Of a DNA stretch of 5,528 nt, positions 1-5,528 are shown one piece after another. The notes beneath the pieces were generated by a model. It saw only the letters and a program-made list of their open reading frames with translations, had not been told where the DNA came from and did not search any database. The stretch's first letter is position 1. The number at the start of each line of letters is the position of its first letter. A program made the position numbers and the translations under genes. Source of the stretch: Dysgonamonadaceae bacterium (GTDB lineage: Bacteria > Bacteroidota > Bacteroidia > Bacteroidales > Azobacteroidaceae); assembly GCA_031276105.1 (NCBI GenBank), contig JAISNS010000330.1, positions 1-5,528 of the forward strand, written 5' to 3'.

Positions 1-26
1 CGTTTTTGTACTGCCTTGATAAACAT
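1..26 (-). CDS. 5' end of a gene leaving the window, possibly an IS1634-like transposase (partial)
   Basis: Reading the minus strand from base 26 gives ATG and then MFIKAVQKR, with the last codon cut by the window edge. The start MFIK.V.K resembles the first residues of IS1634-type (DDE) transposases as I remember them, but eight residues cannot prove a family. A TACCTTTG element ends only five bases upstream of the ATG, so the transcript would be leaderless or nearly so. The long gene-free stretch to the right, containing G-runs and T-runs, could include the element's end, but no terminal inverted repeat can be checked because the other end is outside the window. The start itself is plausible; the family is a guess. 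Confidence 0.3.
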
Positions 27-31
27 GACCG

Positions 32-39
32 CAAAGGTA
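32..39 (-). promoter_or_regulatory. Bacteroidota -7 promoter element (TACCTTTG)
   Basis: On the minus strand this reads TACCTTTG followed by C, an exact match to the Bacteroidales -7 consensus TAnnTTTG. It points at the ATG at 26-24. The expected upstream TTTG (-33) is not present at the usual spacing; only a weak TTTTAG is seen near 61-66. The same octamer occurs at 5374-5381 in front of the five-gene operon. Confidence 0.4.
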
Positions 40-354
40 GTGATAGATGGCGTTTATCTCCTAAAAGCCGGGGGCCACACAATGGGGGTTTTTCGGGTTT
101 TTGATGCCCAATCAATGAAAATTTAACATTTACCTGCCTCCACAGGCCGTATAGCCAATCCAATAGATGAACTTTTTCAAATTTTTAATGTTTTGGAGGG
201 GATGGTGCTGCAATGTGGGTTAAGGTTTCTTTTTCCCATAGTATTTTGGATGCTGTGCTTCATTTTATCAATTATTACCACGTTCTTTTCCCGGACTACG
301 TGTTCACCGGCAAAGACCGGTTTGAAATCACCGAAGTATAAATTTGTATATGCA
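40..354. other. Gene-free stretch left of the repeat array
   Basis: I see no convincing gene here. Bases 69-107 contain two G-runs (GGGGG) and two T-runs in a short direct-repeat pattern (GGGTTTTTCGGGTTTTTGA), which could belong to the end of a mobile element. Bases 306-321 hold a small inverted repeat, ACCGG and CCGGT around CAAAGA. Bases 336-352 (GTATAAATTTGTATATG) look like a degenerate forerunner of the AT-rich repeat units that start at 355. A TAAATTTG at 339-346 on the plus strand matches the -7 consensus and points into the repeats. Confidence 0.5.
339..346 (+). promoter_or_regulatory. Possible plus-strand promoter reading into the repeat array (TAAATTTG)
   Basis: TAAATTTG fits the Bacteroidales -7 consensus TAnnTTTG. 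A TTTG lies upstream at 321-324, but the 14-base gap is shorter than the usual 19-21. If active, transcription would start just before the first 23-base unit and run through all the hairpins, antisense to the 3' end of the glycosyltransferase gene at 574-1449. A chance match is quite possible in AT-rich DNA. Confidence 0.2.
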
Positions 355-446
355 CGTATAAAGTCGCTTTATACGTACATATAAAGCCGCTTTATACGCA
401 CATATAAAGTCGCTTTATACGCACGTATAAAGTCGCTTTATATGTA
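355..446. repeat. Four tandem 23-base palindromic units, AT-rich version
   Basis: Units start at 355, 378, 401 and 424, exactly 23 bases apart. Each is a 9-base arm (CGTATAAAG or CATATAAAG), a 3-base core (TCG, or CCG in the second) and the complementary arm, followed by a 2-base spacer (TA, CA, CA, TA). The unit at 355 is a perfect palindrome apart from its core; the other three each have one mismatched pair at the second arm position. Any unit can fold into a 9-bp stem with a 3-base loop as RNA, or act as a dyad binding site as DNA. The array lies about 130 bases beyond the stop of the last operon gene. Structure is certain; function is unknown. Confidence 0.92.
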
Positions 447-466
447 AGCGTCCGGTCTCAGAGCCG

Positions 467-547
467 TATCTGAGGTCGCCTCAGACGGGCGTCTGAGGCG
501 ACCTCAGATGAGCGTCTGAGACGACCTCAGACGAGCGTCTGATTCGG
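467..547. repeat. Tandem 23-base palindromic units, GC-rich version (three full, one partial)
   Basis: Units start at 467, 490 and 513, again 23 bases apart, with a broken fourth from 536. The arm consensus is CGTCTGAGG, the core TCG, then the complementary arm, with 2-base spacers GG, AG and AG. The unit at 513 has a clean 8-bp stem with a 5-base loop. Units 490 and 513 carry the core in the opposite orientation (CGA) to unit 467. A degenerate hairpin (CGG...CCG, 453-466) bridges this array and the AT-rich one. On the minus strand these hairpins begin about 25-40 bases after the stop of the last operon gene, so they may end or stabilise its transcript, though no U-tract follows as in a classical terminator. 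Confidence 0.92.
468..509. repeat. Perfect 20-bp inverted repeat with a 2-base spacer
   Basis: Bases 468-487 are the exact reverse complement of 490-509, separated only by GG at 488-489. The repeat spans two neighbouring 23-base units, the second being inverted relative to the first, so that even the 3-base cores pair. As RNA it would form a very stable 20-bp stem in either direction, although a 2-base loop would force some opening at the tip. As DNA it could extrude a cruciform. On the minus-strand transcript it lies about 65 bases past the stop of the glycosyltransferase at 574-1449 and is the strongest candidate for blocking read-through from either side. Confidence 0.9.
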
Positions 548-573
548 AGCCGGAAAGAGGATTATTTTTTACA

Positions 574-1449
574 TCACAAATACGCTTTTAGAATGTCGGC
601 AACAATCGTATGGTATTTTGTTATATCATCGTTTCTGTAGCCGGCGCTACCGCTGTGAAACCAGCAGTCGTCCATAAAACTAACAATGGAATCATTGTCG
701 TAGCCTAATTCCGTCAAAGTATAATTTTGAGACTCGGCAAACCGGAGTTTGCCGGTATCTAATTTCGAATATAAAATACACCACATCGAACCACCGGTAT
801 CCATATAAAGCCCATCCACGCGACAGGGAAGGAAATTAACCGGTAAATTTTGTAAAAATCCTGTTTCAAAAAACATCAGGCCGGGCCATAACCAATACAT
901 GTTATTTTCCTGTGTTCCCCTATGTGCATAAAATCGTTGATTGCCTATTTTGTTTTTGATTTCAACCGGTCGAATCAGGTAAATATCATGATCGATAAAC
1001 CCAAAATACTTGGGTTTTCTTGGAAGGATATAGTGATAATAGAGCCAGTTCAGGGCTGCTCCGTGGGACCATGAACCGGATATGGCATCCAGCCTGCGAC
1101 TTTTGGGTAAACGGATGTAGGAAATATTTTCTTGCTCGCAAAAAGCGGCTATCGCTTTCGACTGCTCCCAATCATTTGAATTGTCGGCTATCAGGTGACT
1201 GTAGTTTTTGTCTTTGAGGTGTTTCAACGACCGGCGCTGGAATTGCAGTACATCCAAATTATTGAATGCAACGGTAATGATTGCCAACTCATCGTTATCT
1301 TCAGGCAACGGTTCGTTCGAAAATTTACCGGAGAAAAGGGAAGACGAAGGCGTTTTCAGTATCCTGTTAACCATCCAATAAATATATCGAAGATAAATCT
1401 TCCTTTTTAAACGCGGATTCGGATCGCTTGGCTTGAGTTTGAAATACAT
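574..1449 (-). CDS. GT-A-like glycosyltransferase (family 2-like), last gene of the operon
   Basis: This probably transfers a sugar from a nucleotide-sugar donor to a growing surface glycan in the cytoplasm. At residues 55-64 LAIITVAFNN resembles the first strand of GT2-type GT-A domains, followed by HLIADNSND at 85-93. IDHDIYL at 152-158 supplies a DXD-type acidic motif for metal and nucleotide-sugar binding. WLWPGLMFF (186-194), VDGLYMDTGG (211-220) and CWFHSGSAGYR (262-272) are likely acceptor-side or metal-binding segments. The first 35 residues are basic, with no signal peptide, and no membrane anchor is evident. The length of 291 aa suits a single catalytic domain. It starts 21 bases after the preceding GT4 gene and is followed by the palindromic repeat array. 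The GT-A assignment is fairly secure; the exact family, donor and linkage are unknown. Confidence 0.75.
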   Translation of the reverse strand: MYFKLKPSDPNPRLKRKIYLRYIYWMVNRILKTPSSSLFSGKFSNEPLPEDNDELAIITVAFNNLDVLQFQRRSLKHLKDKNYSHLIADNSNDWEQSKAIAAFCEQENISYIRLPKSRRLDAISGSWSHGAALNWLYYHYILPRKPKYFGFIDHDIYLIRPVEIKNKIGNQRFYAHRGTQENNMYWLWPGLMFFETGFLQNLPVNFLPCRVDGLYMDTGGSMWCILYSKLDTGKLRFAESQNYTLTELGYDNDSIVSFMDDCWFHSGSAGYRNDDITKYHTIVADILKAYL

Positions 1450-1470
1450 ATAATCAATTTTTTAGTGCTG

Positions 1471-2682
1471 TTATTTAGTTTGAAACAATTCGTTAAATAA
1501 ACCGAACCATTGTTCCACTATTCCTGACAGTTCAAACGTCTTTGAACTGTCGATTGCATTTCGGGCAATGGACAATCGTTGTTCTTCGCTATCCATCAGT
1601 TGCAACAATTGGTTGGTATAGGCCGTAATATCATTGTTGGGAATGATAAAACCGTTATATCCGTCGGTAATAATATCATGCAGCGCGCTGAAACTGTCGA
1701 AAGCAACCGGTAATACGCCCATTTGCAGAGATTCGGTCAATATTAATGGAAAACCTTCATAGGCTGACGTCATCATAAAAATGGAAGATTTCCGGTACCA
1801 GGCTTCCGGTAAATGGGCGCCCTCGAATGAAACTCGTTTCAACTGTTTTTTTTCAGCGGTTTTCCGGTAATAAGTTTCATCGATACCGCTTCCCAGAATG
1901 ATTAATTTCCATTCTTGGTGTATGTTTAATTTTTCGATGTTCTCCCAGATTTTTAATGCCAGAGATATTCGTTTTTGTTTTTCTTCCATGCGGGAGACAA
2001 TCAATACGGTTTTATCTTTTTCCTTTATCTCGTCTTTTCCGATAGCGGCCGGAAAAGAGAGGAAATTCCCGATAGCGACCAGTTTATCATCTACGGGAAT
2101 GTCTGCACAAAAAGCAAATAACGGAAAGTGCGACGGAGCGAGCAAAACTATTTTGTCGGAATAGCGGTATATCAACCGGTATTTTTCCCGGAAGCATTTT
2201 CGAACGGTCTTTTCCCCACAAAAACCGGTTATAATCTGTATGGCCAAGTTTTTTAGATTTGAAACGCGATCTTTTCCCCGAAAGATACGATGCAAATAGA
2301 CATCGATTTTCATCTTTTCTTTTTCAAAACCGGGTTGGTTATGATAAACGAAAACGATTTTACAGAGCGCCTGTTCTTTTGCTATCGCGTATAAAATCGG
2401 CAAAATAAATTTGAAATTGCTTGCCACCAAAATGTTGACAAGAATAATATGGATGTGATTGGCGACAATAAAATCCCGGCATGTTTGTTCGGCGTGTTTC
2501 CGGTCGATTTTCATTTTTTTCTTAAATGCCGTTGAAGAACCGGGCAAGTCCTGAAAATAAGCGAGGAAACAGTTATATTCCGGATGACGGGAAAATTCGC
2601 CGGCAAGGACATCGATCACCCGGTCTATGCCGCCATTCAGGGGATTAATATCATTGCTCGAAACGAAAAGGAGATTCCGCAT
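1471..2682 (-). CDS. Glycosyltransferase family 4 (GT-B fold, retaining)
   Basis: This is predicted to add a sugar with retention of configuration to a lipid-linked glycan at the cytoplasmic face of the membrane. The N-terminal half contains the glycine-rich loop GGIDRV (17-22), typical of GT4 acceptor domains, and VYHNQ (112-116). The C-terminal donor domain shows VLIVSRMEEKQKR (226-238), corresponding to the usual G/SR...KG segment, IILGSG (261-266), and the EX7E signature EGFPLILTE (309-317), which contacts the donor sugar. GYNGFIIPNND (341-351) is the usual conserved tail segment. The length of 403 aa is normal for the family. The start codon lies only 3 bases beyond the stop of the upstream GT32 gene, which strongly suggests translational coupling. 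Donor and acceptor cannot be read from sequence. Confidence 0.92.
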   Translation of the reverse strand: MRNLLFVSSNDINPLNGGIDRVIDVLAGEFSRHPEYNCFLAYFQDLPGSSTAFKKKMKIDRKHAEQTCRDFIVANHIHIILVNILVASNFKFILPILYAIAKEQALCKIVFVYHNQPGFEKEKMKIDVYLHRIFRGKDRVSNLKNLAIQIITGFCGEKTVRKCFREKYRLIYRYSDKIVLLAPSHFPLFAFCADIPVDDKLVAIGNFLSFPAAIGKDEIKEKDKTVLIVSRMEEKQKRISLALKIWENIEKLNIHQEWKLIILGSGIDETYYRKTAEKKQLKRVSFEGAHLPEAWYRKSSIFMMTSAYEGFPLILTESLQMGVLPVAFDSFSALHDIITDGYNGFIIPNNDITAYTNQLLQLMDSEEQRLSIARNAIDSSKTFELSGIVEQWFGLFNELFQTK

Positions 2683-2685
2683 AGC

Positions 2686-3483
2686 TTATCTTTTTCCGGT
2701 GAGTTTTTTTATCCAGCGTTTCCGGAGGTAGTGCATCATGGCAAAAAAACGGTTAGCGGAACACAATTTCCGGTAAAATTTTCTTAGGCGGGAATGTGAC
2801 CGGCGGCCATTGTCGCCCCATGAATATTCTCCTAAATGCAACACATAGGAGTTTAAATTCGCTTCCAAAAACATATTGGCAAATACCCAGGGTGGGAAAA
2901 GGGCGATGTTTCCCTTCAGGTATTGCGGCTGAGCACAATCTTTGTCGTACTGGAATCCGAAACCGGTATGAGCGTAATGGGCAAGCACTTCCGGTGCAAT
3001 TCCGGCGTCGGTCATTTCGTTTTCAAACGTAAAATCTTTATCATGATAGTGTTCCATGCACATTTTTATCCATGGATTGCCTTTTTCAGCGCCGATCACC
3101 GCTGCTTGAATGCCATAGCCCAAGTATTTGTGTTTCTCGTTTCTGACTGCAATCCAATGCGGTACATAATCAATCCCGCTAAACGCAGCATAGTGCAGAA
3201 AGCGGTCGAATTTTTTAAATACCATTACATCGGAATCCAGGTAAATCCCACCTTCCGTGTACAGGGCATACAACCGGATATAGTCGGCGGCAAACGCCCA
3301 TTTACGTGCGGCACAGGCTTGCTCGACAAACTTTACGGAATGAATATCGAAGCGTTGCATATCCCAACAGATGATTTCATAATCGGGCAACACCCGTTTC
3401 CATGAACGAATACATTTTTGCAGCATGGGAGGCAACGGATCGCCGCTTAACCAGCACCAGTGAATTTTTTTTGGAATTGCCAT
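2686..3483 (-). CDS. Glycosyltransferase family 32 (DXD sugar-binding region), capsule/LPS type
   Basis: This matches the GT32 family of small DXD transferases common in Bacteroidales capsule and LPS loci. MAIPKKIHWCW at the N-terminus is the classic opening. The core AFAADYIRLYALYTEGG (63-79) leads into IYLDSDV (80-86), whose DSD (83-85) binds the metal and nucleotide-sugar. VLHLGEYSW (214-222) matches the conserved terminal His/Trp segment. The C-terminus (232-265) is strongly basic and may contact the membrane. I chose the start at 3483, giving 265 aa. The frame stays open to an ATG at 3537, adding 18 residues, but that start would overlap the upstream gene by 32 bases, and family members begin at the IPKKIH motif. 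The GC content of four sampled lines is about 49%, higher than the gene before it. Donor and acceptor are unknown. Confidence 0.9.
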   Translation of the reverse strand: MAIPKKIHWCWLSGDPLPPMLQKCIRSWKRVLPDYEIICWDMQRFDIHSVKFVEQACAARKWAFAADYIRLYALYTEGGIYLDSDVMVFKKFDRFLHYAAFSGIDYVPHWIAVRNEKHKYLGYGIQAAVIGAEKGNPWIKMCMEHYHDKDFTFENEMTDAGIAPEVLAHYAHTGFGFQYDKDCAQPQYLKGNIALFPPWVFANMFLEANLNSYVLHLGEYSWGDNGRRSHSRLRKFYRKLCSANRFFAMMHYLRKRWIKKLTGKR

Positions 3484-3505
3484 ACGGTAACTGGTGTTTA
3501 AACAT

Positions 3506-4333
3506 TTATCCCAGAAAATGTTTTGCCGGAAAGCCATTCGAAAAGATTAAATAATAACGCGCCGGATTATATAAATTTTCGGCTGTAGCAGGTAAAGGAA
3601 AAAGATTCTTTTCTTTCTGAAGTATAATATCTTTCCTTACAAAAAAAGCATTCACTCCATTTAGATTTGTCCCGACTAACTGATAGCCTAAAGATTCTCC
3701 TAAGTCTGTAACAGCCTGTAAACTCACACCCATTTTATCACTCCAGTCCCAACAATAATTTTCATCATATTCCATGATAACAGAGCAGGGAGGCGGAAAC
3801 TTCGCGTTATACTCAATAACTACTACTCGTGGATTTATACATTCTATACTTTTCCAAACATGGTAATCGTTTCCGTCAATGTCTATGCTTAACAAATCAA
3901 TCTCTCCGGTAAAATATTTGCTTATTAATGAATTAATATTATTTTTCGTTACAAATGATTTGTCAATGGATAGCTGTGAACGGTTGATTGCACGTTTATA
4001 TGTGTCTTTTATCCTTGCGGCAAGGGCAGAATCACTTTCAATCCAGTATCCTTTCCAGCCTTGCATCAGCAAATAAGCCGTATTGTTTTCCAAACCGTCG
4101 CCGACTCCAAATTCGACAAATGTTTTGGATGTTATCCCAATACGGTTAAATATTTCTTGAATGATACCGTCTTCATCATTTTGGGAATATACTTTAAAAC
4201 CATAAGGCTCAAGCCGACTAGCATCATGATATCGAGGGCTGTTCAATAATGTACTTCTTAATAAATCACCAAGTAGAATTGCATTCGTTCTGATACGATT
4301 TTTTATGCCGGTAAACGGGTTCATTTTCTCCAT
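3506..4333 (-). CDS. FkbM-like SAM-dependent methyltransferase (YSQNDEDG type)
   Basis: This belongs to a class I methyltransferase-like group often found in polysaccharide loci. YSQNDEDGIIQEIF (49-62) is the group's hallmark. FVEFGVGDGLENN (72-84) is motif I, expected to bind S-adenosylmethionine, and WIESD (97-101) supplies the acidic residue after strand 2. LLSIDIDGNDYHVW (147-160) and VVIEYN (171-176) correspond to the later motifs seen in FkbM proteins. It probably O-methylates a sugar or a similar glycan group, but activity has to be inferred. It starts 62 bases after the preceding FkbM gene, and an in-frame ATG three codons in (4324) is an alternative start. The gene is noticeably AT-rich (about 34% GC in four sampled lines), unlike its GT32 neighbour, suggesting a separate origin. 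Confidence 0.8.
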   Translation of the reverse strand: MEKMNPFTGIKNRIRTNAILLGDLLRSTLLNSPRYHDASRLEPYGFKVYSQNDEDGIIQEIFNRIGITSKTFVEFGVGDGLENNTAYLLMQGWKGYWIESDSALAARIKDTYKRAINRSQLSIDKSFVTKNNINSLISKYFTGEIDLLSIDIDGNDYHVWKSIECINPRVVVIEYNAKFPPPCSVIMEYDENYCWDWSDKMGVSLQAVTDLGESLGYQLVGTNLNGVNAFFVRKDIILQKEKNLFPLPATAENLYNPARYYLIFSNGFPAKHFLG

Positions 4334-4395
4334 AAATGTTCACAAATTTTTAATAAATCCTATTTTATAAATATGTTTTTGAAAGAATTTTTCTT

Positions 4396-5328
4396 CTATT
4401 TTACAACAGTTGCAAATAATTTATGTCTAAGATGTACTACGGTATAGGTCGGGTTTGCATTCCGGATTATTTTTTCCAATACTTGCGGATCGTCCGGCAA
4501 ATGGTAGGTGCAGATAGCCAGTTTCGGCGAAAAAGTTTTTAATACATACGTTGCCCCTTTCAACAGATCCCGTTCGGCTCCTTCGATATCTGCCTTAATA
4601 AAATCTACTTTTTCTATCCCATTTTCCAATACAAACTTATCTAAGGTAGTGAGTGTTATTTTTTCTCCCTCATAATTATTTTCCATTATGATTGAATTTC
4701 CGCCGCTATTGGTATTCGAGATTGAAATGATCGCTTCACCCTCTTTATCACTCAGCGCTTTTTGTACCGGATAAATCGCATTATTGTTTAATTCAGCGGT
4801 TTTCCGGAGCAGTTCGAATGTTTCTGTTACCGGTTCGAAAGCATAAGCAGTCGCGCCTCTTGAGGCGGCATAGGCGCTGAAATCGCCAATCCATGCGCCG
4901 ACATCCATCACAACGTCTCCCTGTTGAATGGTTACATCAAAAAAACCGTCACGATAACCATAAGGCCCTTCGTACATATATTGATCTAAAAGATCAACTA
5001 ACGATTTATTATAATTATGATTATAATAACACGGGATCAGGAATACATCCTCAAAAATCATAGCTAATGAATTCATGTTTTCCGGACTGTTTGAAATATC
5101 GGGAATTTTAGCCCCGTTAAAATCAAAACAAGCATTTTTCCCGTTTTGTATTAGCCATTTATTTTTTATAATTTTACCTGTTACTTTTAAATAAAAGTCG
5201 TAGAAAAAAGGAGTTGCAATTTTTAACCTGTTTGACATTCCCCACATAAAATAGGCAAATGCTTCTAAGTAAGTCCAATGTTTATAGCGTAACCCTGATA
5301 GCGTGCTTTTTATTAATTTTAATTTCAT
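4396..5328 (-). CDS. FkbM family methyltransferase, first gene of the operon
   Basis: This is a typical FkbM-domain protein: a SAM-dependent O-methyltransferase that in surface-glycan loci is presumed to methylate sugar hydroxyls. VVMDVGAWIGDFS (139-151) is motif I for SAM binding, and AFEPV (163-167) is the FkbM form of motif II. TLTTLDKFV (225-233) and VDFIKADIEGAE (241-252) are the diagnostic later motifs, and LAICTYHLPDD (270-280) closes the domain. The first 125 residues are an extra region with aromatic segments (17-46) and no recognised domain; they are probably soluble or peripherally attached rather than clearly membrane-spanning. The length of 310 aa is normal for versions with an N-terminal extension. 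A TACCTTTG promoter element lies about 45 bases upstream, so this gene probably leads the operon. Substrate unknown. Confidence 0.9.
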   Translation of the reverse strand: MKLKLIKSTLSGLRYKHWTYLEAFAYFMWGMSNRLKIATPFFYDFYLKVTGKIIKNKWLIQNGKNACFDFNGAKIPDISNSPENMNSLAMIFEDVFLIPCYYNHNYNKSLVDLLDQYMYEGPYGYRDGFFDVTIQQGDVVMDVGAWIGDFSAYAASRGATAYAFEPVTETFELLRKTAELNNNAIYPVQKALSDKEGEAIISISNTNSGGNSIIMENNYEGEKITLTTLDKFVLENGIEKVDFIKADIEGAERDLLKGATYVLKTFSPKLAICTYHLPDDPQVLEKIIRNANPTYTVVHLRHKLFATVVK

Positions 5329-5373
5329 ATATAAATGTACAACATTGCTGTTTCAAAAATAAATAATTGCGCA

Positions 5374-5381
5374 CAAAGGTA
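5374..5381 (-). promoter_or_regulatory. Probable operon promoter, Bacteroidota -7 element (TACCTTTG)
   Basis: The minus strand reads CTACCTTTGTG here, an exact match to TAnnTTTG. Transcription would start near 5368, giving a leader of about 40 bases before the ATG at 5328. No good -33 TTTG is found at the usual spacing; the upstream stretch is AT-rich. It sits between the stop of the upstream gene (5410) and the FkbM start, where an operon promoter would be expected. Confidence 0.5.
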
Positions 5382-5409
5382 GTATAAAATTTTTGAATTA
5401 TGAGTGACA

Positions 5410-5528
5410 CTATCCAACCGCCTTTATTTCCTTTTCCAGAAACCTTTTGTATTGCTTAAACATAAAGTTATAAAATACGGCGGTATTATCCGTTTCCCGC
5501 GCTTTTTCTAATGCCTGAATGTAAGAAA
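5410..5528 (-). CDS. C-terminal end of an upstream gene, possibly a Fic-family protein (partial)
   Basis: The minus strand is open from the window edge to a TAG at 5412-5410, giving the last 38 residues (beginning SYIQALEKARETDN and ending FLEKEIKAVG). The pattern YIQALEKAR, then a short acidic stretch, then FYNFMFKQYKRFLEKEI resembles the C-terminal helices of Fic-type AMP-transferase proteins of Bacteroidota, but the catalytic HPFxxGNGR motif would lie outside the window, so this is a guess from pattern. It runs in the same direction as the glycan operon with 81 bases between, and a promoter element in that gap suggests it is a separate unit. Confidence 0.45.
   Translation of the reverse strand, partial: SYIQALEKARETDNTAVFYNFMFKQYKRFLEKEIKAVG

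Noticed and set aside
193..384. Plus-strand open frame of 63 codons with one hydrophobic segment
   Set aside because: It starts at TTG, has no suitable ribosome site, ends inside the second AT-rich repeat unit, and the last residues are encoded by repeat DNA. The hydrophobic stretch is what T-rich DNA gives by chance.
355..547. CRISPR array
   Set aside because: The units are palindromic and contiguous, with only 2-base spacers instead of unique spacers of about 30 bases, and no cas genes are nearby.
2923..3405. Plus-strand open frame of 160 codons opposite the GT32 gene
   Set aside because: It lies wholly antisense to a gene with clear GT32 motifs and shows no recognisable domain; it is a shadow of that gene's codon pattern.
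3484..3537. Longer N-terminus for the GT32 gene, starting at 3537
   Set aside because: It would overlap the upstream gene by 32 bases and add 18 residues before the conserved IPKKIHW opening found at the start of family members.
4334..4395. Internal promoter between the two FkbM-type genes
   Set aside because: The best minus-strand candidate is AAAATTTG, which lacks the required T at the first position of TAnnTTTG, and no -33 TTTG is suitably placed.
1853..4807. Shared 15-base string TCAGCGGTTTTCCGG at about 1853 and 4793
   Set aside because: Both copies encode the residues RKTAE in unrelated genes (GT4 and FkbM), so chance codon sharing explains it; no flanking similarity is seen.

Overview
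The window looks like an accessory surface-glycan locus from a member of the Bacteroidales (Bacteroides, Parabacteroides or Porphyromonas-like). The evidence is the low-to-middle GC content, two copies of the Bacteroidota-type -7 element TAnnTTTG (as TACCTTTG) at sensible positions, the lack of clear Shine-Dalgarno sites, and a run of capsule/LPS-type glycosyltransferase and FkbM-type genes. Genus cannot be fixed from the sequence alone.

Layout, left to right: (1) Bases 1-26 hold the first eight codons of a minus-strand gene leaving the window, possibly an IS1634-type transposase, with TACCTTTG just upstream. (2) Bases 27-573 carry no convincing gene. They do contain a striking array of tandem 23-base units, each a near-perfect 21-base palindrome plus a 2-base spacer. 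There are two versions, AT-rich at 355-446 and GC-rich at 467-547. (3) Bases 574-5328 hold five minus-strand genes in a row: GT-A-like glycosyltransferase, GT4 glycosyltransferase, GT32 (DXD) glycosyltransferase, FkbM-like methyltransferase, FkbM methyltransferase. Transcription runs from high to low coordinates, so the FkbM gene at 4396-5328 is first and the GT-A-like gene is last. Gaps are 62, 22, 3 and 21 bases, which fits one operon. (4) A TACCTTTG element at 5374-5381 is the probable operon promoter. (5) Bases 5410-5528 hold the C-terminal end of a further minus-strand gene, tentatively Fic-like.

The five genes would act together in the cytoplasm or at the inner membrane face. Three transferases add successive sugars to a lipid-linked glycan, and one or two FkbM-type enzymes methylate it. 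No initiating sugar transferase, flippase, polymerase or export gene is present, so this is a piece of a larger locus or a side-chain module. GC content differs sharply between adjacent genes (about 49% in sampled lines of the GT32 gene, about 34% in the methyltransferase-like gene beside it), which suggests mosaic assembly.

The most interesting item is the repeat array beyond the end of the operon. The AT-rich and GC-rich consensus units differ at six positions that form three compensatory base-pair changes, as expected if the stem structure itself is under selection.
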